From contig OY756957.1 in assembly GCA_963580455.1 (NCBI GenBank), positions 30,348,501 through 30,412,500 on the forward strand: a stretch of DNA of 64,000 bases, given 5' to 3'. Origin of the DNA: Euonymus europaeus. Its lineage: Eukaryota > Streptophyta > Magnoliopsida > Celastrales > Celastraceae. The stretch's first letter is position 1. The number at the start of each line of letters is the position of its first letter. Shown here piece by piece: positions 1-11,200 of the stretch. The translations under genes were made by a program, and so were the position numbers. Below the pieces are notes generated by a model that made no database searches, was not told the origin of the DNA, and saw only the letters and a list, made by a program, of their open reading frames with translations.

Positions 1-700
1 GAATGCGACCTTCAAAACGGTTGATTAGTCTCCATAACCGCCATCTGCCTTTAACGGCCTTCTCGAAGCCCGCCTCCGCAACCTCGCACACACACATGTT
101 AACAAGAAGAGACACGAGATCCCAGGTGGGCTTTGCACGGCCCATATATAGTCGAATACTGGAATGTGAGCTCGTGCATCAATATTCAATGCGGACACCA
201 AAAACGTCCCGACCCTGCAGTTGGGCCCACCCAGGAGTAATGAAAAACCGGTCCCCAAAAGGCAAAACCTTGTAATGGGTAACGACTGGTGATATGGAGA
301 GGTCAAAGGCTCAAAGCTCGTTTAACGAAGCGAGGTCTGTTTACCAGAGAAAGGCCGGTCAAGATTCCGTATTTGGGCCTTCATGTTACTGGGCCATATT
401 ACAAACCAAGGCCCAAGTAATTTTTCAGTTGCATCAGGGACCATAATAGTAGCCATTGGCCCATGGGCTCAGTGGAAGGTCCAAACAGCTAAATCAGTCA
501 AATTTTCAAAACTTCTATTAATGGGATGCCTAGCAAATGAATGTTTACATGCATTCTCACTTAATCTTCTCTTCATTGTTTAGATTCCAGATCGATCTCA
601 GACATGAAAGTGAAAAGGAAAAAAAGAGAGGGAATGTTTAACATCGAAAGCAGATTCAACTTGGAAAATGATGATCGACTAGGGACAAGAAACAGTGGCT
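1..700. other. Intergenic, no gene seen
   Basis: Open frames here are short, overlap on both strands and match no family I recognise. The right part holds the 3' flank of the minus-strand RhoGDI gene. I see no tRNA, repeat or transposon end. Confidence 0.5.
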
Positions 701-723
701 CTTGAAGGTGGAAAATCTGAGTT

Positions 724-2540
724 TTAAGTTGGCAGCCACTCTTTTCTGATATCAAAGGTGTACTTGATCTCCAAGTAGCACTTGTTGTCGTCGTCGATAA
801 ACTGGAAACAAAAGAGGAGGACAATGAGTACAGGAGATATCAATGTGAGTATAGAGTGGGTACAAGCAGGACTCACATGGGATCTGACAACCGATGAACT
901 CAATCATTCATCAGAGAAACAAAAACGAAAGAAAGGAAGAAAAAGAAAAAGAAAACCATGCATGTAAGAGGGTGTTAACTTGGCCTCACTTCTGCAAATT
1001 ACTATTCCAGAGCAAAGACTTAAAAAATCGAATGAATTCAGTATGATCAAGATTCCAAAATCGCCAACCGGTTATTCACTTTCTTTTTCCAAAACATCCA
1101 CATATTAGTATTGTTTTCACAATCATCAATGGCTTTTACATCAGAATGGCTATTAAAAGCATTATTTTAAAAGTTGTAGGAATTGCCTTGGTTGTAGCTG
1201 CATATTGGCCTCTAGCAAAAATGCCTGATGGAGTTGTTTCTTCAGGCATCTCATGAGTATAAGGTTCTGCCTGAGGGCTGAAGGTTCCAAGCATCTCTTT
1301 TGCTCTATCGACTGTTAGAAAAATGACCAAATATTAGTGAAAACATCCTATAAACATTAAAATGTCAGAGTCTTTCTCGTTATATCAAGAAAAAGAGTGA
1401 CTGTAATACCCTTCAAGCCAGTTTTCCAAACTGTGTTAGTATATCTGAGGCCAGACACAATGTTATTGTTAACCTGGAAAGTGAACATCAGACTGTATTT
1501 GCTTCCTTCTTTTAAAGTGAACCATAAGCCTTTTGGATCTCCAGTTGGAGGAACTGAAAGGACAATATCAGATCTGCCGGGGGATTTGATAGCCAGGCTC
1601 AGGATCTTAACCTCTGGCTCCAGATTTTCTACATAATGTCAAACAAAGAAAATTTCATTAGCATCATGTGAAGAATGAACAAATAGCAAACTGGATGAAA
1701 TGAAAACGATACGTATAATTCTCATTATATGTTTTAAAACATAAAGATCTGTTCTCAGCCAGCCAAAGATTAACTTGAAAATATGGAAAATTTGGGCAGA
1801 GCATTGCCTTAGAATATTATTCCAAGAGCATACAAGAATTGGCGTAATTCAATTTGTTAATGATAATTTGAGTTGGAAGCAGATTAATCCTTCAAGTGTT
1901 ATTTGAGCAGCCATGGGCGAGTTATTTATGCTAGAATGGAAAATCAAGCAAGCAATGAATTAAAATGTCATTTTCTTTAAGATGCAACAAGAGAGATTGA
2001 CATGAATATGGAAAGCTTGGAGTTTGAGTTCACCAAAGATCAATCATGAGAAAAACAAGAACTTCTGTGACAGAAATTGTAAACATATAATCACCTCCAA
2101 CAGATTCCAGATCCACACCAGCAAGCAGCTGCTCTTTCCACCTTCTCAAGCTCTCATCATCCTAAATTCTCAAAACAGTACCATAATGGCATAATGCATT
2201 AAAGAAATGTAGATTACACAAAATCCCAATTTAGTGACAACCAAATAATAATAAAAAAATCTCAAAAAAATTAACAGAAGGAAGAACCAACCTTATCCTT
2301 CTCAGAGAGTTCTTTAAGCGTGACCTGAGGACCCAACTCAATCTTCCTTTCTTCAACTTCCTCTTCATCCTCGGTTGCACAGATGGAGCTCTCACTCATT
2401 TGTCTACTAATGCCACCACTTGGGGGTTCATCTCCATTTGTGGGTGTTTTCGCTGCTGTTTTGGTCTCCGGAACATTTTCACTGTTGTCGTCCAGACCCA
2501 TATTTTTGGAACTCAAATCCACACCAGCCGTCAAAGACAT
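724..2540 (-). CDS. Rho GDP-dissociation inhibitor (RhoGDI)
   Basis: Five coding exons on the minus strand: 2540-2292, 2161-2095, 1628-1410, 1311-1187, 801-724 (738 bp, 245 aa). RhoGDIs bind prenylated ROP/Rho GTPases, hold them GDP-bound in the cytosol and so set where ROP signalling occurs; the Arabidopsis SCN1 type restricts root hair initiation. Visible are an acidic Ser-rich N-terminus (SRQMSESS, then EDEEEVEE), the LGPQVTLKE segment, and the immunoglobulin-like domain with SPGRSDIVLSVP, WFTLKEGSKY, VNNNIVSGLRYTN, MLGTFSPQ and MPEETTPSG. It ends in the family-typical DIRKEW plus LPT. The start at 2540 is chosen because family proteins begin MSL; the longer upstream frame reads a pyrimidine-rich leader as hydrophobic residues. 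Intron 4 appears to use a GC donor. Length is normal for plants (~220-250 aa). Confidence 0.95.
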
Positions 2541-2900
2541 CAACAGCAACCCATCAACAGTGACAAGAAAAAGGACCAAAAAACTGTTTATGAACTCTTG
2601 TCCACAAAAGAGAAAGCACAAAACTTCTCGAAAGCAAAAGAACAACAAAGGCACAGGCAAAACCCAGAAACACAGAGAGAGAGGGAGAGGGAGAAACCCA
2701 ATAAGATATAATAATAGTAAATAATGAAAAATGGAATGCAATGGGGTCAAAAGGAGAAGAAATGGAAGAAAATCAAGAAACCCCACAAGAGTAAAAGACA
2801 CCAAGAAAAAAGATGAGAGAGAGCAAAAAGGCAGAGGTGGGTTTGTTTAGGAAAGTTTCAATGCAAAGAAGGAAACGGTCATGTGGTGATCCGATATTCT
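2541..2900 (-). promoter_or_regulatory. RhoGDI leader and proximal promoter
   Basis: On the minus strand this stretch is rich in CT runs (GAGAGAGGGAGAGGG-like on plus, about 2677-2695 and 2814-2822), a common composition of plant 5' leaders. No clear TATA box was identified. Confidence 0.35.
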
Positions 2901-4740
2901 GAATTCAACCATAAAAAATAAGCAAAAGACGAGAGGCGAGATAGAGGTGGCGAGATCGTGACGGTCACTTCGGCAGTTGCTTCCACGAAGACCAATGTTC
3001 GAAGAAGGGCACTTTCAAAAGTTCGTGAGAACTGAAAGATAAGTCCCATTGGATGGATGATGGCTGCTTAACTTTGACAGTTTTTTGACCCTTTTGCCAG
3101 TATAATTCCAGTTTTTATCTTTTGTTTTTGTACAATAAAAATATATGAAACTAACGAGATTTCAAACAGAAATATATTTATTACCATCAATATTATTCGC
3201 TTTAAATTATACTATTTTTAATTTACAGTTTTGCTCATATTGAAGGACCAAACCTCACTCATTGACCAAGCTCAACTTTTATGATTCGAAGTTCAATTCA
3301 CTTAGATTAGAAAAAACATTCTTCGTTGTGATAAGTTTCACCCGTATATACCCTACTTGGTTGAAACTTATCCAACCCAACCCATGTGGTATATTTGGTT
3401 TTAACATAACACTTTTAAAAAAGTTTTGAATAACTGTATCAATTCATGTTAATCAAACAATTTCCCCTGGATAGAAGAAAATAATGAATTAAGGGAAAAC
3501 AATAATTTCCCATGTCTTAAATTGATCGAATATTATGAGATTCATGATCGTTTGAATGTGCAACGACCTAATGTGGGGTCGTTTCATTTTATAAATATTT
3601 GATTATGAATTTCTGATCCATGATAAGTAGAAACTGATGGTCATAATGACATATATTAGTATATACATGCAAAGGAATAATAATGATGCTTAATTAATTA
3701 TTACTCATGAAGAAATGATGTTCAGGGATGTGGATCATGCACTAAAATTCATCATAGTTTTAAAGCAGGGTGGAAATAAGCCTTTTCATGGAGAGAAACA
3801 ATCATGATTCATAAGACTTTCGCGTTGCATATTAAATTACATTGAATAAGGAAATCATCCAAAGCCCTTTGGTGGCCATTGGATTCGGCTCTAGTGGCCG
3901 CGTGTTGAGTGTTCAGGTTTATTATCTGTTTGGTCGAAAGTATGTTAACAGAGTATAAATCGGCGTAGAGAATATTGTATGATAGTATGCATGAGAGTTA
4001 TAAATCAAACAAATGCTAAACGAATGGCTTCGGCTTCCTACCTCAGTGAAGAAGACTGAGCTCATTTCTATAGAACTCTGGGCGTAACAACAATGCTCAC
4101 AAGGCCCAGAATGTCCACATAAAACAATCCTTCTATATATATAGGGAAATCTCTAGTATTGTGTCCAAACTCACCATCTCTCACAGTTACAAAGAATTAC
4201 CGCGGTCTAAGTGCATCGTCTCAACAAGCCCGTTCCGTTGTTCACATAAAACAATCACACTCAATCTCCTTTATCTCTAACGTTCATCAGTTGTTGACCA
4301 ACCCTACTGATTTTTATCCAACGGTCCAAAGTCAAAGAAACAAAGAAATTCAGTCCTTTTACGAAAATGGTCATTACTCTTTTGTGTTCTTATCTCTTTC
4401 AAGAAAAAGCAATAAAGAAATCATGGGCTATTTTGTCGTTTCATATATGTGTATCTTTCTTTCTGATCTTAATTTCCTTTTATCATCTCATTCCCACACG
4501 CTAATTTACTGACTTACCCCTTACTCCCACTAGGGCAATTCAAACAAGCAAGAAGGGGTATCATCGTCGTTCCGAGATTCCAGATCGAAATCACGTCCCT
4601 ACCCCTAAATTCCCATGCCTACAGAGCAAACGAGGGCATTAATGTCTCTTCGGCAGTGCATAGAAACTATTTAAAAAATAAGGGGTAATTTAGTCATTTA
4701 AGGTTTATAAAGAGACAGATCTAGATAGAGACAGAGAGGA
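2901..4740. other. Intergenic between RhoGDI and the SWIB gene
   Basis: Divergent promoter space of about 2.2 kb, very AT-rich. No coding sequence is supported; the 117-codon open frame at 4159-4512 has no recognisable content. A short segment near 3930-4030 has weakly inverted-repeat flanks (GTTTGGTC / AAACAAATGC) that may be a small MITE relic. Confidence 0.4.
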
Positions 4741-4750
4741 AAGGGCGTAG

Positions 4751-4795
4751 GGGGAGAGAGAGAGAGAGCGCAGTGGTGAGAGAGAGCCGAGAGAG
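4751..4795. repeat. GA-rich microsatellite in 5' leader
   Basis: Runs of GA (gagagagagagag followed by interrupted GAGAG blocks) lie 30-75 bases before the first ATG of the SWIB gene. GA tracts are common in plant leaders and core promoters and may bind GAGA-factor (BPC) proteins; that role is inference. Confidence 0.6.
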
Positions 4796-4824
4796 CCGTT
4801 TTTTCAGTTAAGTATATAGTTTAT

Positions 4825-7692
4825 ATGAGAAGGGAGGAGCCTCTGATGGTATCGGACCAGGAGATAGCGAAAGGGGTTGAGACGGTGCTCCGACAGTCAG
4901 ACCCGAATGTCGTGACTTCCTTAAACGGCGTCGTTCAGCAGCTGGAAGCGAAGCTAGGGTTAGACCTCTCCGACAAGGCGGGCTTCATTAGGGACCAGAT
5001 CAACCTACTCCTCCGAGCACACCCAACGACCCCACAGCAACAACCACCACCACCGCAACCGCAACCACAACCCCAACACCTCCCTCAGAAGGGCCACTTT
5101 GCCCTCCAACACCACCAGCAATTCCTTCAACTCCCTCAACATTCACAACAATTCCCTTCCCATTTTTTTCTTCACCCTCACTCTCAACAACATGGCTCTC
5201 CTCAGGACCTCAACTTCCGCCAGCACCCGGTGCCCTCCCCGCCCCAACCCCAACTGCAACCACAACCGCTAGTCAGAAAAGCTGAGGCCTTTCCTCAAAA
5301 TATGGCAGCTACCGCTCTTGCCACCGAAGTGCCTAAAGAAAGGTTCTTTTTTTCTGTTTCTTGTAAAACATTTTCTTATGGTATCCGTACTTGAAATCTC
5401 GGGGTTAGGGTTTTCTATTTCTTCGTTTTAAATTTGATGGTTTGGGTCGAAATTGAGAGTATCGTCTCATAAATCGGTGTTCCTGTTGAGATTGCAAAAT
5501 TAGGGCTTTTACTGCAACTTAGGGTTTTTAAGTTCTGTTTTTCTTTTTCCTGACTAAAGTATAGTACTTTTTGGATAGAACTATTTTCGAAGATGATGCA
5601 AAGTTGCGTTCCGTTGGGGAAAGGATTTTATGTCTCTAGCCATGCTCATTCCAAAACTGTTACCTTAAGAAGAGTGTTTATTAACCCACGATTGGCATGC
5701 CTTAATTACTAATAGTTTCCCTTGTTCTTTCCTTGAATTATATTTTTCATAATAATGATTGGCTTCCGTGAAACAACATATGTATCAAATAATCCGTCAT
5801 CCCAATAAACTATGAAAGTTTCTACAATTATTAACTCTAATTTTGCAATATTTAACGTTGTATATTTTAGATAATTTTAGCTGAGAGATAAGAAGAGCAA
5901 TGAGTTTTCCATTTAAGTCATTTATGTTCAGTTATGTTTCTGCTTTCTTTGACAGACCCGTGGTTTCTTCTTGCCCATAAATTATCCACGAGAATTTACA
6001 CTGACAAGCCCATGTTCAAAATGTCATCTTGGGTTGAAGACGTTTTGCATTAGCAAAAACATTTTCCTTTTTGGGTGTGAGATATTTTGCTTCTCTTTAG
6101 CTTTGAATACTCCATTACATCAAACTGGTAACATGACTGCATTTTGAAAAATGGACATGTTCGGTAATTGCCAAATTTAGTAAGATGTGCTACATCCTAC
6201 ATAGGAATTATAGTGGACGATGTACCATGTGGATGTGAATTTGATGTGCTCTGTTATTTACCTTGGAATTCGTTTTAGGTGGTCTACAGCTGATTATTGT
6301 GTGTCTATTCTACATATATTGAGATGTACAGTTTATATGTGCATGCCCCTTCGATAGAATAAAATGCCAATGCAGTACTATATGACTTTGGTCGAGTTTG
6401 ATGGGTCTGATATCTGCGTGTGTGTAAAATTGCAGTGCTCAAGTTGGAGCCAAAAGAAGGGGTGGTCCAGGGGGTCTAAACAAAGTATGTGGTGTTACAC
6501 CTGAACTTCAGGCTGTTGTTGGCCAGCCAGCCCTGCCAAGGACAGAGGTTATGTTTTGAAATCTTTCATTTTCTTCTTTTGACGAGGCTCATTCATTAAG
6601 TTTATTATTTGTTTTGATTGTCTAAAGTAATTTGTTATTTGTAGATTTTCTAAAATATTGTGGTTGCTTGATTCAGATTGTGAAGCAGCTGTGGGCGTAT
6701 ATAAGAAAACACAATCTCCAAGATCCAAGTAACAAGAGAAAGATAATTTGTGATGATGCTCTGCGTTTGGTGTTTGAGACAGACTGTACTGACATGTTCA
6801 AGATGAACAAGCTGCTGGCTAAACATATCATCACACTTGAACCTTCAAGTAAGTGATGCAGTAATTTTGAAGCTCTTTTTTTTCTTTCTTTTCTTTTCCC
6901 TATTGCCGTTTTGAATTTATATTGAATATTCTTGCAAATATCTGTAGAGTTGTCTGGCCAAGCTAAACGATCGAAGGTAGATGTTGAGTCGGCAGCTGAA
7001 AGTACAGAACCTTCTGCATCTCCTGTTGTAATATCTGAAGCACTTGCCAAGTTTTTGGGTACTGGAGCAAGAGAGATGCTCCAGCAAGAGGTATCAAGAC
7101 TCGTTTGGGAGTACATAAAGGTTAAGTGTTTAGAGGTGGGTGCCGGAAGCCTAGTTTTTTTGTGAAATTCATTGTAAACTTTGAGTTTGATTTCTTTCTT
7201 CTTCCCTGTGACAGTCCAGCATTGATCTCAGAGGTTTATTCTGTTGGATTCGAGTTGCTTTCCTTTTACGGTCATGTTTTGGTCTGATAAAAAAGAAAAA
7301 TGTCATTATTTGGTTGTTTCCTTCGCATAGCTCGTGTTCTGACCTCCCTCCTCTTAAGTCCTTATAGTTTTCTCATTTCCTTTGTATTTTCTCCTTGAAA
7401 TGCTTGCTGTTGCAAGTTCCAATTAGAGACTCTCATTTATTTTCCATCTGTTAGTTGTTCCAACCTTGTTTTTACTTTTTAGACCATCGATGCTTTGAAG
7501 TTTCGATTCTAGCAAGAGAACTGGAAACCCTTTTTTTTTTAATTGATTTTGTTTGTATCCCTTCAGGATCCATTGAACTCGATGGTGATACGCTGTGATG
7601 AAAAACTTCGGGAGCTTCTTGGATGTGAAAGCATTTCTGCTGTGGGGATTAATGAAATGTTGGCACGCCATCACTTATTCGAGCGATCGTAA
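4825..7692 (+). CDS. DEK_C and tandem SWIB/MDM2 domain protein
   Basis: Five coding exons: 4825-5342, 6436-6547, 6677-6848, 6948-7135, 7567-7692 (1,116 bp, 371 aa). The N-terminus (residues ~8-63, VSDQEIAKGVETVLRQSD then LDLSDKAGFIRDQI) is a DEK_C-type helical domain. A Pro/Gln/His-rich low-complexity linker follows (~65-150). SWIB domain 1 spans ~185-262 (LWAYIRKHNLQDP, KRKIICDDALR, MNKLLAKHI) and SWIB domain 2 ~290-367 (LVWEYIKVKCLEDP, VIRCDEKLRELL, INEMLARHHLF). Plant relatives resemble yeast UAF30 and BAF60b-type chromatin or transcription factors, so a nuclear role is expected. The ATG at 4846 (MVSDQE) matches relatives better than 4825, which would add seven residues. Intron 1 is over 1 kb. 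A 3' UTR intron is likely (GTAAGTG at 7696 to CTGCAG at 8372). Confidence 0.93.
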
Positions 7693-7695
7693 CTG

Positions 7696-8372
7696 GTAAG
7701 TGTAAGCTCGACAACTGCACACTTTGAATTTGATTAACTTCACAGTTTAATGACAATTACTAATTGTGTAATCTTCGATTAGGAATTTTTTAAAGACTCA
7801 ACATGTCTAGTAAGCAGATTATTGTCACACATTGATGTTGCATGATTGTTTTCTCCAACACAGTAGTTTTTACAGGTGTTTTTACTGTATACACAATCAC
7901 CTTGATTACCCGACTTATTCCTTCATTCATTATGTGAAATTCATAAATCCGTAAAAGTATTTGCCCAACTGCAGCTAGATTACCAAATCTCTGCTTCTGC
8001 CATTTTCCATTCCTCAAATTATTTTTTGTTTATTTTTTTAATGTCTTATTTTGACGAATTCTCATAAATCCTTGGTGAAGTGGCTAATTTTCTTTTCTCT
8101 GACAATTTTTTATTCAGAAAGTCTATGGCTCCTCAATGAACGTGGGAGTTGTTTGTGCTTTCGTTGCCTTTTGATTTGCTTACTGAAACTTCCTTACTTT
8201 TTAACACCGCCTTTGTTAGCCATTTTGTTTGTCTTTTATGATCCTTTCATACCTTACCATGTCATAATTATTTTTGGTTGGGAAATTTTTTGAGCCAAAT
8301 GCCAGCATTTTTCTTTTACTTGTGGATCTCTGTACAGAACACTTGGTAACTATTTTTCCCCATAACCTGCAG
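7696..8372 (+). other. Probable 3' UTR intron of the SWIB gene
   Basis: A strong donor (CTG|GTAAGTG) lies four bases after the stop codon and a strong acceptor (CCTGCAG) ends at 8372. The segment between has no supported coding content. An intron this close to the stop should not trigger nonsense-mediated decay. Confidence 0.55.
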
Positions 8373-8775
8373 GTATTTGGGGCCCTTGCCATGGGGTCCG
8401 TGCCGATGGTAGAAAGATACTGAAGAACCTCTTTGTCCATCTTTCGCATTTGGTTCGTTGTTCTTTGTGAATTGACTTGGTTGGATGGCATGCTGATTTA
8501 CCATGCTGGGTTATTATAATCCGAATGAATATGTATCATGGGTCTGTGGCAAGGATTATATTGTATTTAGCCATTACCCTGTATTTAGGTTTCCTCTAAC
8601 TTTTCTTGTGACTTAGCTGTCCAATGTCTAACCTGATAGCGGGCTGAAGGAAACTGAAACTCAATGGAAATGTAAAATTCATCTTATGTAAGAACAGTAT
8701 GTAACTTTTCCCATGCCTTTGGTTTTGCTTGGAGTTGCCTTATTTGCCTTTTTCTGCTTGGTATGTTACTGTAGT

Positions 8776-10169
8776 TTAATACAACCAAAATATCACAAAG
8801 AGCCCTATGACAGCCATGAACAACAGAGCTAGAAGAATCTGTGAAGCCACCTTCTTCCTACCCTTTGGCTGTTGAAAGTTGCTGGTTACATTGATCAAAT
8901 GCGACATTATTTTCTGGAAGGCAAGAGCAGAAGAGAAGCAAGTTACAGAAAGCAAATTTAGTTCTGAAATCCCAATTCATTATAGAGTTTCAGAGAATCC
9001 CGTATGACATATTTGAACTCACCACTCTGAGTGGTTCAATATGGAGGAGGGGCTCCATGAACATCTCCACATTCCTATGTCATCCATGGAAAAGAAAATG
9101 GGTTAATTTTCATCAGATTAATGTTCATGAAATCTGGTATTCTCATATTCATACCTAACGAGTATCCTTCCCTGATAGATTTGCAAGATAAAGAAGCTGA
9201 CACCCTTCCCTAAAGGCATGTGCGTTTGTTTCCATTCTGTAGACAAAATAGCATGGAAGAGAGAGTGAGAAACCCTCCTCTCCAGTCTAGACTCGTATTG
9301 GATTGGATTTTGCGACATACTTAATTGATCATATTCGGATTAATTTAAATTCGGACAAGTAAATTGAACAATAATTCAATCCGAGTCAAGATCTGGATAA
9401 GTAAATCAAATATTTCTTGCCGAACTTGGTTTTAAACCGAATAAAATCTTCAAAGTTAGTTTAATCCGAGTCGAATAAATTCAGTTATTTTAACCGGAAA
9501 GAGTTTTGCCACCCTACATGTGAGCATTTTTCTGTTATTAACATAAAGGAATACCTAGTTTCCAATCAACACCAACATTCAACCCATCATGAAGTGTAGG
9601 CTGCACTACAAACTCAATGTGCTGTCCCAGCCATTCCATTAGATGGGTGAAAAAATCCAGTACTTGCTGCAAAACAAGAATGTGAAGATAAATAAACCAA
9701 CCCAGCAGTGCGAATTCATTGTAATAAAGGATAAAATCAATAAGATTGAAATTGATTGCATTACCTTTTTTCCATGTAAAGGTTGGAAGTATGAGAAAAA
9801 ATTGCCTACACACCTACATTCATCAGAAATTATATCAGATAATTCGTGGGTGTTTCGGTTCTTGATTGCAGAGTAAAGCTTGAGAACTATATCTAAAGCT
9901 CGACGATCTTCTTCTCCTGATCCTGAATTTTCTGCATGCGGTGGCAGCATCAATGGGACTCTGTGTTTTAGGGAGAAGTTGTTTAGAACTAGTGATTGGT
10001 TTAGAAATTGTGGTTTATAATCGCTATAATTAATACAAGTTGTTTTGGTAGAATTTTTGTGAAGATTATTAGAAGGATCGTATGAAAATCTTGATTGAGA
10101 TATGAGTTTAGGGGATCTTGAGATTTTACATTTGGTGTACAATGCAGAAGGGAAAGAGATAGAAGCCAT
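8776..10169 (-). CDS. NTF2-like protein with C-terminal membrane anchor
   Basis: Five coding exons on the minus strand: 10169-9765, 9666-9555, 9236-9155, 9074-9023, 8913-8776 (789 bp, 262 aa). The first ~100 residues are Ser/Lys/Asn-rich and resemble a plastid transit peptide (MASISFPSALYTK). The NTF2-like fold (~108-220) carries DIVLKLYSAIKNR, ISDECRCV, FFTHLMEWLG, HIEFVVQP and GKGVSFFILQIYQGR. A basic stretch (PKGRKK) precedes a single hydrophobic helix (ILLALLFMAVIGLFVI) ending WLY. Plants have several such NTF2 family proteins of unknown function, some plastid-localised. The start at 10169 is the first ATG giving a transit-like N-terminus; in-frame ATGs at 10226 and 10238 would extend it. 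It is convergent with the SWIB gene and divergent from EMC3. Confidence 0.9.
9310..9520. repeat. Diverged dispersed repeat in NTF2-like gene intron
   Basis: An AT-rich segment in intron 2 containing GATCATATTCGG, ATTTAAATTC, TTGAACAATAATTCAATC and ending TTTTGCCACCCTAC. A clearly related but diverged copy occurs at about 26840-27055 in the same orientation (TTGATCAGATTG, ATTTAAATTC, CGAACAATGATTCAATC, TTTTGTCACTCCTAC). Two related copies point to an old non-coding mobile element of unidentified family. Confidence 0.5.
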
Positions 10170-10435
10170 TGGAATGCTTGAGAGAATGACAATGACCTGC
10201 AACTCAAGAACTGCACTAGAAAGCATAAATTTATACAAAATAAAAAAAAAAAACAGGAAAGAAAACCAAATGCAAGAAAAGAATGAAAGCTAACGTCAAC
10301 ATCCATGCTTCTCATCAAAAGCTAAGAATCTTTAGAAGTCGTGTTAGAAATCTTTGTCTAAACACAACAACAAATACTTACGAATTTGTTATTCTAGATC
10401 GTATTTGTAATATTATACTCTGTCAGACACTCTCT

Positions 10436-10720
10436 CAGCTTTTACGTTTTACGATAGTTTATACTCTATCACACATACTCTCTACCAAACATGCGCAAAA
10501 ACATATAAGCTAGCTTACACTCTGTCACACATACTCTCAGACACTCTCAGCTTTTACATTTTACGATAGTTTATACTCTATCACACATATTCTCTACCAA
10601 ACATGCGCAAAAACATATAAGCTAGCTTACACTCTGTCACACATACTCTCAGACACTCTCAGCTTTTACATTTTACGATAGTTTATACTCTATCACACAT
10701 ATTCTCTACCAAACATGCGC
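10436..10720. repeat. 112-bp tandem repeat, ~2.5 copies
   Basis: The unit beginning CAGCTTTTAC starts at 10436, 10548 and 10660, exactly 112 bases apart each time. The third copy stops after AAACATGCGC at 10720. The copies are nearly identical, differing at a few sites such as ACG/ACA and ATACT/ATATT, so the expansion is recent. It lies between the divergent starts of the NTF2-like gene and EMC3. Confidence 0.93.
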
Positions 10721-10910
10721 TATGTATTAGAAATGTTAGATATTTACTTGTATATTATTCGGTTCGGTTGGATTTTTAGCTTATCCCATGTGAGATATTC
10801 TAGATCGTATTCGTAATATTATGTATTAGAAATGTTAGACATTTACTTATATATTATTCGGTTCGATTGAGTTTTTAGCTTATCCGATGTGAGATATATA
10901 ATTAGCCAAA
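10720..10910. repeat. 99-bp tandem duplication
   Basis: TATGTATTAGAAATGTTAGA occurs at 10720/10721 and again at 10820, each followed by a similar ATTATTCGGTT, TTTTTAGCTTATCC and ATGTGAGATAT. Unit length is about 99 bases, more diverged than the adjoining 112-bp array. TCTAGATCGTATT near 10394 recurs near 10800, so the two blocks share an older origin or were shuffled. Confidence 0.8.
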
Positions 10911-11200
10911 AATGTTTTGCATTTTCAGATACCAAGTATTATCAGATTGAATTGTTGTAGATAGTTTATAACTAGCTCCTTGGATAATCTGTTTTTATTT
11001 TTGTTGAATATTCAATTTTCAGAACATTTGTCTCATTAGTTTATTTAATGAATTTTCCTTTTATTAAATTACACTAATATCCTTCACCGTCTTTCAACAG
11101 AAAGACACCTCACTCCAAAACTGCAAGCGGAGAGAGAAGGTGTTGCGAAACGAAACGAAACGAAACAAAGCAATCTCGTTTGTGAGAATCCGATTTAGCT

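Noticed and set aside
2271..2804. 177-codon minus-strand ORF starting at 2804 as the RhoGDI start
   Set aside because: The first 88 codons translate a CT-rich leader into an unlikely Leu/Phe-rich stretch. Family proteins begin at the MSL corresponding to 2540.
4159..4512. 117-codon ORF upstream of the SWIB gene
   Set aside because: It has no recognisable domain, a composition like the surrounding AT-rich DNA, and no supporting splice or promoter signals.
10001..10318. Phe/Leu-rich minus-strand ORF starting at 10318
   Set aside because: It overlaps the first exon of the NTF2-like gene in another frame and has no homology that I recognise.
10436..10910. CRISPR-like array at the 112-bp repeats
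   Set aside because: Units are contiguous near-identical tandem copies without unique spacers, and the genome is a plant's.
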